26,803 nucleotides of DNA from Patescibacteria group bacterium UBA2772. Lineage in GTDB: Bacteria; Patescibacteriota; Minisyncoccia; Moranbacterales; DUUL01. The notes beneath the pieces were generated by a model, which was given only the letters and a program-made list of their open reading frames with translations, ran no database searches and was not told the DNA's origin. The stretch spans positions 1-26,803 of the forward strand of contig DEIO01000029.1 of assembly GCA_002352545.1 (NCBI GenBank), written 5' to 3'. Positions 22,217-26,803 of the stretch are shown here, piece by piece (position 1 is the stretch's first letter; every line of letters begins with the position of its first letter). A program made the translations under genes and the position numbers.

Positions 22217-22509
22217 TAAATCCCTCTCCTTTTTTTGTTATGGATTCCCAAAAAGGAATTTTTTTTGTTTGTCACATATCTTCAAAGAACTATGATTTAC
22301 GCGACAATGTCTTTTGTATACACCGCCTCCTTTCTAGTTTAGTTTTAATTATTATGTGAATTTGAGATGATATTAAAAAACCATAAGACTTATCATCTCA
22401 TTATTTCTTGAACAAATTGGTTGTTTTTTGTGGGTTTTTCGAACATGATTTTTTTGTCGAAATCTAAAAACAACGCACCTATGTGACCGAGTATGTTGTT
22501 CCCTCATCT
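22217..22509 (-). promoter_or_regulatory. Long 5' leader (about 290 nt) of the surface-protein cluster
   Basis: Between the promoter at 22543-22516 and the small TasA-like gene. On the minus strand it holds a 9-bp stem GAGATGATA/TATCATCTC (22399-22391 with 22372-22364), a strong AAAGGAGG with a nearby 8-codon frame starting GTG-TAT-ACA, and an ATTCC/GGAAT hairpin close to the gene's own ribosome site. No known riboswitch was recognised. Confidence 0.4.
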
Positions 22510-22515
22510 AAGGCT

Positions 22516-22543
22516 ATTATATCAAATGGGTTTTTCAAGTCAA
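22516..22543 (-). promoter_or_regulatory. Promoter of the surface-protein cluster
   Basis: TTGACT (22543-22538), 16-bp spacer, TATAAT (22521-22516), reading leftward. No other clear promoter was seen for the five minus-strand genes from 22216 to 16896. Confidence 0.65.
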
Positions 22544-22663
22544 ATTTGGGATTAAACTTAGAACTATTTCTCTAAGGAACGGGCAAAGGAATCAAAAAGC
22601 GGGTGTCTTTGCTCCCTTGCTGGTGGTGGAACTCTCTGGTGTGAGAAAAGGTGTCAAAAGAGA

Positions 22664-22726
22664 TTGACATTTTGATATGTTTGTGGTGCAATTAGATATC
22701 AGAAATGGTTCTGATGAAAGTTTTTT
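22664..22726 (+). promoter_or_regulatory. Promoter plus attenuator-like hairpin
   Basis: TTGACA (22664-22669), 17-bp spacer, TGCAAT (22687-22692). Right after it ATCAGAA (22698-22704) pairs with TTCTGAT (22709-22715), followed by six T at 22721-22726. The arrangement could end most transcripts before the gene at 22775. Confidence 0.5.
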
Positions 22727-22774
22727 GAAAATCTAACTTTTAATTGCCAGAAGTTATCAGAAAGGGGAGAAAGA

Positions 22775-23275
22775 ATGAAGGACGAGGATTGGTTGAAAGG
22801 GCTTTGTGTTCCAGAAGAATTGATTGTGCTTGTTTTGGGGGATATCGAAACTATTCCAGGAAACTCAATAGTTTCGAGGGTTGCTCAAGTTGCCCAAGAT
22901 TTTTTGTCCGAAAAGAAAATCGAAGGTCATGTGCTTGTGATGTCAGTTTTGGACGAAGAGAGTGAGCTGAAAAAGGCAATCTCAATGGCGCATGTCGTCA
23001 TTATTGGTGGTTTTGCCACTAATCAAATGGCAATTGGTCATTTGATTCAGTGGGGAAGTGCAGAAGATTTTTCCACTCTCAAACGAGTCATCGTGATTAC
23101 GGAAGAATCTTTGGAATCCAATTGGTATGACCTTACAAACAAAGGTCTTGGTGTGTTGATGACCAAGTCATTTGGAGAAATTGAAATCAAAAGAGCTTTC
23201 CAATTTACAGTTTTCTTGGTATTAATGCAAATCGGTTTTGAAAAAGAAAAAACGGAGGAACAAATAGATAATTGA
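22775..23275 (+). CDS. Receiver-like (CheY-fold) orphan protein, 166 aa
   Basis: Alternating beta strands and helices in the order of a response-regulator receiver: LIVLVLGD (about 16-23), HVLVMSVL (52-59), AHVVIIGG (73-80), KRVIVITEE (103-111), GVLMTKSF (129-136). The phospho-acceptor Asp at the end of strand 3 is Gly-Gly here, while Lys at the end of strand 5 (TKSF, usually KPF) remains, so it would be a pseudo-receiver if the fold is right. There is no output domain. GGGGAG ribosome site 7 bases before ATG. It is first in a run of related small genes; the decayed 23282-23612 copy is its closest relative. Function unknown. Confidence 0.7.
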   Translation: MKDEDWLKGLCVPEELIVLVLGDIETIPGNSIVSRVAQVAQDFLSEKKIEGHVLVMSVLDEESELKKAISMAHVVIIGGFATNQMAIGHLIQWGSAEDFSTLKRVIVITEESLESNWYDLTNKGLGVLMTKSFGEIEIKRAFQFTVFLVLMQIGFEKEKTEEQIDN

Positions 23276-23281
23276 AACAGA

Positions 23282-23612
23282 TAAAAAGCTAGTGTTGGAA
23301 TTTCTCGAGATTCTTGTTTTTGGGGTTTTGAGCGATACTCAAAACTTTGAAAATGATGCAAATACTTGATTGATTCTATTGTTATTGATGACTTGATGCA
23401 GTTGAAGTCTGTTGGGGACGAGACCGTTGTCAAGAAAGTGATTGTTGTAAATGATCATTTTTCCAAGGAAGCTTGGTTTGATCTTCTGCGTCGAGGTGTC
23501 AATTTTTTGATGTTGTTCTCTACCGGAGAGAAAGATTTTTAAAAATTGCTAGAGCTATCAATTCTTTTAGTTTTGATACAAGAAAATCTGATGTGCAATA
23601 AAAGGACTGTCT
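23282..23612 (+). pseudogene. Decayed paralogue of the 166-aa receiver-like gene
   Basis: Fragments align with the upstream gene: LEFLEILVFGVLSD (strand 1) in one frame from about 23292; then, after a frameshift and loss of about 40 codons near 23360, IVIDDLMQLKSVGDETVVKK, VIVVNDHFSKEAWFDLLRRG and VNFLMLFSTGEKDF; a TAA at 23540-23542; then KLLELSILLVLIQEN, matching the partner's FQFTVFLVLMQIG. This copy retains an Asp-Asp at the end of strand 3. It reads as a tandem duplicate that has lost function. Confidence 0.7.
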
Positions 23613-23620
23613 GACAGTCC
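23604..23620 (+). promoter_or_regulatory. Hairpin before the 195-aa gene
   Basis: GGACTGTCTGACAGTCC is a 17-base near-perfect palindrome 20 bases before ATG 23641. It may be a 5'-end stem or an operator; a weak TTGATA...CAATAA promoter may lie just upstream. Confidence 0.45.
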
Positions 23621-23640
23621 ATAAAGAAGAGGGGTATTAA

Positions 23641-24228
23641 ATGAATGACTCAAGAGAAAGTTTGGAAACCAAAAGAGCCTTGAGGGAAGCGGGCTTAAGT
23701 GGAAAAGGAATACGAGTCTTTGATCCTACAGAAACAATGGACGCAGATCTATTTCCGGTTTGTGGCTGTGTCGTTTCCGTGATATGTGAGGATTTCTATT
23801 GCTCGCATAGACTGGATGGTTTTTTATTGGAAAATATCTATAGAACAGTTCCTTTCTGTGATGTTTTGTTTGATCTTCCAAAACGACTTGTTGGAAATTG
23901 CAAAAATTCTGATTTTGACACAGATCAGGTTGTGCTAGAAGTTTTAGCCAACAGCCAACTATCTTTGTCGAGAGGAGAGATTTTTTCAGAAGGGATTGCG
24001 CAATTATCCTATCGTTATTTTTATACGCATTGCCTTGGTAGTGATAAAGGCGAGTGTGACAAAAACGGAGAAATCAGCGAATATTTCGCAGCAGTGCAAC
24101 TTTTGACACCTTTTTGCTTGGATAGCGAAGAGAGATTCATTTCTTTTTTCAAAGGAATATGTTCTAGCAAGAATGAGGAATCTGAAATTGTTGAGTATGA
24201 AAATTTCAATGATGAAAAAGGTGATTAA
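23641..24228 (+). CDS. Cysteine-containing orphan protein, 195 aa
   Basis: A GAGGGG ribosome site supports the ATG. Soluble and acidic, with several Cys (VCGCVVSVICEDFYCSH near 40-56, FCDVLFD near 72, NCKNSD near 87, HCLGSDKGEC near 130, PFCLD near 157, GICSS near 169). The spread of cysteines could bind metal or form disulfides, but no known zinc-finger or Fe-S spacing is evident. Differs from the receiver-like neighbours in sequence. Own terminator at 24264. Family unknown. Confidence 0.65.
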   Translation: MNDSRESLETKRALREAGLSGKGIRVFDPTETMDADLFPVCGCVVSVICEDFYCSHRLDGFLLENIYRTVPFCDVLFDLPKRLVGNCKNSDFDTDQVVLEVLANSQLSLSRGEIFSEGIAQLSYRYFYTHCLGSDKGECDKNGEISEYFAAVQLLTPFCLDSEERFISFFKGICSSKNEESEIVEYENFNDEKGD

Positions 24229-24263
24229 TGCAGTTTGATTTTTGGTGTCTATCGGACACGAAC

Positions 24264-24302
24264 AAGTGCTTTTTGGGGAAATTTCCAAAAAGCACTTTTT
24301 AT
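24264..24302 (+). terminator. Intrinsic terminator
   Basis: AAGTGCTTTTTGG (24264-24276) pairs with CCAAAAAGCACTT (24285-24297), loop GGAAATTT, then T. It resembles the terminator at 25233 in stem and loop, which suggests the transcription units were copied. Confidence 0.9.
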
Positions 24303-24312
24303 TTATTCCCTG

Positions 24313-24383
24313 TTGACAAAATACTATAAACAAGGCATTATTATATAAATAACTTTTAATAACTAAAAGTTATTTAGTTTTTT
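24313..24383 (+). promoter_or_regulatory. Promoter plus attenuator-like hairpin
   Basis: TTGACA (24313-24318), 17 bp, CATTAT (24336-24341). From the predicted start, AAATAACTTTTA (24347-24358) pairs perfectly with TAAAAGTTATTT (24364-24375), then six T (24378-24383). Confidence 0.55.
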
Positions 24384-24426
24384 GAAACAATTCTAACTCT
24401 ATTTTGATGGAAATTTGGAGGTAATA

Positions 24427-24858
24427 ATGGGAAATAACGAAGAAATCAGCAACGTTTCGAGTGTGGTAACGATTTTATTCAAAGGTGAACTTTCCTCAAA
24501 AGGGCCAGTACCAACTTTGGTGCAGTTCCTGACGAAATTTTTTGACGAAAGAAAGATCTTGGCGTCTATTTGTGTGATTTCAGTTTCTGCTAAAGTGTCA
24601 GAGATTGAAGCCAGAATTTTTGTTTCAGACTTGTTATTTTTAAAAGGCCTCTACAAAGAACCCCTTATAAAGGCGATAGTCAATTCAACGAACAATAAAA
24701 ATAAGAGAGAAGAAGGGAGCGATATAAAAGTCATTCATCTTTCAGATGGTGTTTCCAAAAGAGACGAGAGGAAATTGAAAAAATGTGGTATCAAGCATTT
24801 TATAACAACACCTTTCGAGAATGAATCGCTTGAGTTGATTAGCAGATTTGTGGGATAG
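24427..24858 (+). CDS. Receiver-like (CheY-fold) orphan protein, 143 aa
   Basis: A TTG at 24415 is in frame, but GGAGG with 5-base spacing fixes ATG 24427 (MGNNEEISNVSS). Strands of the receiver fold are visible: VVTILFKGE (about 12-20), ASICVISVS (43-51), VSDLLFLKG (62-70), IKVIHLSD (99-106), then the typical end KKCGIKHFITTPFENESLEL (121-140), like the G-x-x-x-[FY]-[IL]-x-KP-F end of receivers, but with Thr for the conserved Lys. The phospho-acceptor Asp is also missing (strand 3 ends in Lys-Gly). Likely a pseudo-receiver. No output domain. Second member of the array. Confidence 0.7.
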   Translation: MGNNEEISNVSSVVTILFKGELSSKGPVPTLVQFLTKFFDERKILASICVISVSAKVSEIEARIFVSDLLFLKGLYKEPLIKAIVNSTNNKNKREEGSDIKVIHLSDGVSKRDERKLKKCGIKHFITTPFENESLELISRFVG

Positions 24859-24920
24859 TCAAAAGAATTTTTGAATTACTTAACCTAGTTTTAAAAGAGC
24901 AAAATAAGGAAAGTAAGAGG

Positions 24921-25220
24921 CATGTCTGATTTGAAAGATGGCAGATTTGTGGAAGCAAAGGAAGTTTTGTAGAGAACCTTTAAGGGGGAAGTTATAGGAG
25001 TTTTCGAATATGGATTTTACAACTAAAAGATGTTAATGGCAAAATCGCAGACAAGGATAAGGAGCTTTTTCTAGAGCAATTCTTGAAAAGCATCAGCATT
25101 ATTGAAATTTTTTTGATGGGCAAGGTTACAAATCGTATAACAAGAAGCCTTAATCATCAGCGAATTCATCAGAAAAGTTGGTGTTCAAGAGGAATCTGAA
25201 ATTGATCAGACTTGTTTTTA
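24921..25220 (+). pseudogene. Decayed small gene of the array
   Basis: A ribosome site (AAGAGG) and ATG at 24921 start MSDLKDGRFVEAKEVL, stopped by TAG after 16 codons. Further on, GEVIGVFEYGFYN and, in another frame, GKIADKDKELFLEQFLKS and ISIIEIFLMGK look like broken coding sequence. An intact terminator follows. It may once have been another receiver-like gene, but the similarity is too weak to be sure. Confidence 0.4.
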
Positions 25221-25232
25221 GCTGAAGTGATA

Positions 25233-25270
25233 GGGTGTTTTTGGGAAATTTCCCAAGAATGCCCTTTTTT
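25233..25270 (+). terminator. Intrinsic terminator
   Basis: GGGTGTTTTTGGGAAA and TTTCCCAAGAATGCCC form a 16-base-arm stem with G-T pairs, followed by six T. Confidence 0.88.
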
Positions 25271-25292
25271 ATAATAAAAAAGTCAATAAGTA

Positions 25293-25360
25293 TTGATAAA
25301 AGTTGAAGTTTAGTGTACTCTTAAGTGAATAACTCTAGTAAATAGGTTATTTGTTTTTTT
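25293..25360 (+). promoter_or_regulatory. Promoter plus attenuator-like hairpin
   Basis: TTGATA (25293-25298), 17 bp, TACTCT (25316-25321). AATAAC (25328-25333) pairs with GTTATT (25346-25351), with an inner CTA/TAG, followed by seven T (25354-25360). Same order of elements as at 24313 and 22664, and the same AATAAC/GTTATT stem base as at 24313. Confidence 0.5.
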
Positions 25361-25418
25361 ACAATTTGAAGAGAGTTTTCAAAGATTCATGATACCTAAT
25401 AGATTGGGGAGGGAAATT

Positions 25419-25889
25419 ATGTCAACGCAAATAAGAACGGAAATTTTGCTTGTTCATGGCGACCAGAAAGATTCAAGAGTTTGGGAAATTAAAGAGACGA
25501 TCCTCCAACTGAATCAAGATATGGACAAAGAACTTTTTGTGACAGTTCATTTCGCTGAGAGTAGAATCATTTCCAAAATTGACTCACAAATTTTTGACAT
25601 TGTTGTTTTTCTAAATAATAACAGAATTATCAGGTCTTGTTTTCGGCGAATTAGTGGTGCGTACTTTGATCAGAATCAGGTGTTTTGTGTTATTAATGAA
25701 TGTGATGATGCTGACTCATGGAATGATTTTGTCGGTGCAACGCTTTGTTGCACCTCTTTTGCAAATGATATTAGCAAGTTTGAAGAGTTAATAAGAGAAA
25801 GAAAGAAATTTCAGTATAGTAACCTATTAATCAGAAAAAGTAGAGGTAAGGTAGATGAAAATCAGAAAAGAAGAGAAACTCAAATTTGA
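25419..25889 (+). CDS. Receiver-like orphan protein, 156 aa
   Basis: An upstream ATG at 25389 is in frame, but GGGGAGGG directly before ATG 25419 fixes the start (MSTQIRTEILL). Strand pattern TEILLVHGD (about 7-15), LFVTVHFAE (37-45), FDIVVFLNN (54-62), QVFCVINEC (84-92), then TLCCTSFANDISKFEELI (105-122), fits a receiver-like fold with the catalytic residues lost. Basic C-terminal tail (RERKKFQYSNLLIRKSRGK). Its last 35 bases overlap the start of the next, decayed member, so the two were translationally coupled. Fold assignment is from pattern alone. Confidence 0.65.
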   Translation: MSTQIRTEILLVHGDQKDSRVWEIKETILQLNQDMDKELFVTVHFAESRIISKIDSQIFDIVVFLNNNRIIRSCFRRISGAYFDQNQVFCVINECDDADSWNDFVGATLCCTSFANDISKFEELIRERKKFQYSNLLIRKSRGKVDENQKRRETQI

Positions 25890-26178
25890 TTCAAATGCTA
25901 CACAAATTGCAGTAGTCTCAGGAACACTAAGAAACAAGGAACTTTCAGCAAATATCAAAAAAGGTTTTCTTGATATTGTTGCTGGTTCTGATAGATCTCT
26001 GTAAATTACTGTCTATGATAGTGCTAGAGATCCAGAGTATTTGCTTAGCTATTACAGTTTGATTGTGATTGATGATGTTGTGACATGGGGAATAAGAAAA
26101 ACCATTTTGCCATAACTTCGTGCACTCCAAAAGATCGGAAAGTTCACTGGAGTTTATGTTGAAAAAAGCGGTTCGTGA
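25855..26178 (+). pseudogene. Decayed receiver-like paralogue with in-frame stops
   Basis: From ATG 25855 the frame reads QIAVVSGTLRNKE (strand 1), TAA at 26002-26004, ITVYDSARDPEYLLSYYSL and IVIDDVVTWG (strands 2-3, Asp kept), TAA at 26113-26115, LRALQKIGKFTGVYVEKS (strand 4), then TGA at 26176-26178. Two nonsense codons without frameshift suggest recent loss. A promoterless downstream partner of the 156-aa gene; the operon terminator at 26286 is intact. Confidence 0.7.
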
Positions 26179-26221
26179 AGCTGGTCTATAAGTTTTGTCT
26201 GGAAGCCCTCATAGAGACCTC

Positions 26222-26237
26222 TATAGATGCATCTATT
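26222..26237. repeat. Second copy of the ATAGATGCATCTAT palindrome
   Basis: TATAGATGCATCTATT shares 15 of 16 bases with 1819-1834. A CATAGAGACCTCTATAG near-palindrome precedes it. Confidence 0.5.
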
Positions 26238-26285
26238 TAAAGAAGGGTAGTTTTAAAAGGTAGATTGTTTTTACAAAGTAAAAGC

Positions 26286-26322
26286 AAAAAGGTATCGAGA
26301 GAAATTTCTCGGTACCTTTTTT
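26286..26322 (+). terminator. Intrinsic terminator
   Basis: AAAAAGGTATCGAGA / TCTCGGTACCTTTTT stem with a T run. Confidence 0.9.
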
Positions 26323-26385
26323 GTTTGCTTTCATTGACGAATATTCTTAGATGTGTTAGTAATGAGTATTACATTTTGGAGTCAT

Positions 26386-26516
26386 TAATTGAAATTTTTT
26401 AATTTTCTAATTTTTAAATAAATCTTAAAGACTAATTTCAAAATCATGATACACAGCGTGTGTTTTTAGTTTGAAAATTTAGATTTTTTATTTATTTCAA
26501 AAATTAAAAATTAATT
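26386..26516. mobile_element. ORF-less derivative of the four-helix-bundle cassette
   Basis: Left part 26386-26446 matches 21110-21169 and right part 26461-26516 matches 21530-21588, in the same orientation. The 360-base ORF is replaced by about a dozen bases (GATACACAGCGTG) that complete an ACACA-GCG-TGTGT hairpin tip, so the whole unit can fold as one long imperfect stem. ATTAATT occurs at both outer ends (26384-26390 and 26510-26516) and may be a target duplication or part of the repeat. Confidence 0.65.
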
Positions 26517-26633
26517 CTAGAGTGACGGGATTTTTATAACATTATAACATATTGATTTTGCAATAAACTCTGTTAGAATAGCTTTGCAATATAATTATTA
26601 TTTAGGGTCTTGCTTACTTTAGCAGATAAAATA

Positions 26634-26642
26634 TGCTAAAGT
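26634..26642 (+). promoter_or_regulatory. Extended -10 of the transposase gene
   Basis: TG-C-TAAAGT with a weak TTACTT -35 at 17 bp. Transcription would start about at the ATG, so the message is likely leaderless or nearly so. Confidence 0.45.
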
Positions 26643-26650
26643 ATCAAGCA

Positions 26651-26803
26651 ATGAAGCCAAAAAACAAGTATTTAAACCATACACACCTTTCTGAGCGTAA
26701 ATTCAAGGAAATTTTGAAGTATTTCTGTGCAGACGAAACAGCCTTAAAAACAACTTTCTACACAAAGAATAATAGAAAAACAACAGATAGAATTTTCAAC
26801 CTA
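26651..26803 (+). CDS. IS1595-like transposase, N-terminal fragment
   Basis: 51 codons are open to the window edge: KNKYLNHTHLSERKFKEILK, then YFCADETALKTTFYTKNNRK and TTDRIFNL. This matches the start of IS1595/IS1016-group transposases (helix-turn-helix of the type FxLDxxAtqxAelTglNRnTvnrifnl). The catalytic domain lies outside. Some normally conserved positions are changed (AELTGLNRNT becomes TFYTKNNRKT), so the copy may be diverged. Confidence 0.75.
   Translation, partial: MKPKNKYLNHTHLSERKFKEILKYFCADETALKTTFYTKNNRKTTDRIFNL

Larger units (their letters stand above)
26602..26803 (+). mobile_element. IS1595-like insertion sequence, left end (cut by window edge)
   Basis: Starts with a terminal repeat (GGGTCTTGCTTACTTTA, 26605-26621) identical to the inverse of window bases 1-17, extended to 20 bases. 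An ACTTTAGCA/TGCTAAAGT inverted repeat follows (26615-26623 and 26633-26641), then the transposase start. Confidence 0.75.

Noticed and set aside
22775..23275. Functional two-component response regulator
   Set aside because: The phospho-acceptor Asp is absent and there is no histidine kinase or output domain nearby.
23047..23433. 128-codon minus-strand frame
   Set aside because: Antisense to the receiver-like gene and its decayed copy; no start signals.

Overview
The window (about 26.8 kb, AT-rich, standard genetic code) looks like a chromosomal piece of a Patescibacteria/CPR-type bacterium. The evidence is a compact nine-gene F-type ATP synthase operon with an AtpZ-like leader gene and a short delta subunit, a MurG with the divergent HESDAVPG motif, a SipW-type signal peptidase beside TasA/camelysin-like surface proteins, a lamin-tail-domain surface protein, a four-helix-bundle (23S-IVP family) cassette, and many small orphan genes. 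The phylum call is inference from gene content. No rRNA, tRNA or CRISPR array was seen.

Layout. 1-97: the end of an IS copy and the tail of a gene that begins outside the window. 113-2906: three orphan genes with near-consensus promoters and terminators. 2953-3946: an RND efflux pump reduced by two large internal deletions and a frameshift. 4120-5262: murG. 5423-12569: the ATP synthase operon atpZ-B-E-F-H-A-G-D-C under one promoter. 12698-15880: a metallophosphoesterase, a 63-aa exported peptide on the opposite strand, and a two-gene orphan unit. 15881-16540: no protein gene, but two candidate small RNAs and a perfect 20-bp inverted repeat. 16541-22216 (minus strand): a 70-aa membrane protein, then a surface-protein cluster: small TasA-like protein, four-helix-bundle cassette, SipW-like peptidase, large TasA/Ig/lamin-tail protein, and a camelysin-like membrane-anchored protein. 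22775-26178: a series of small receiver-like (CheY-fold) proteins that lack the usual phosphorylation residues, some intact and some decayed. 26386-26516: an ORF-less copy of the four-helix-bundle cassette. 26602-26803: the start of an IS1595-like element whose end repeats the first 20 bases of the window in inverse orientation.

How the parts fit together. The core is energy metabolism and cell-wall synthesis, and these genes are intact. The accessory part is in flux. SipW-type peptidases are known to process TasA-like exported proteins, so the minus-strand cluster reads as an export and surface-fibre locus. Both TasA-like genes in it carry disabling lesions: in-frame TAG codons, frameshifts, and a lost ATG. 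Several accessory genes share one design: a near-consensus sigma-70 promoter, a hairpin starting at the predicted +1 (often followed by a T run), a good Shine-Dalgarno site, and a strong intrinsic terminator.

The best candidates for something not yet described are the four-helix-bundle cassette with its inverted-repeat flanks and its exact ORF-less derivative, and the array of diverged pseudo-receiver paralogues with 5' attenuator-like hairpins.
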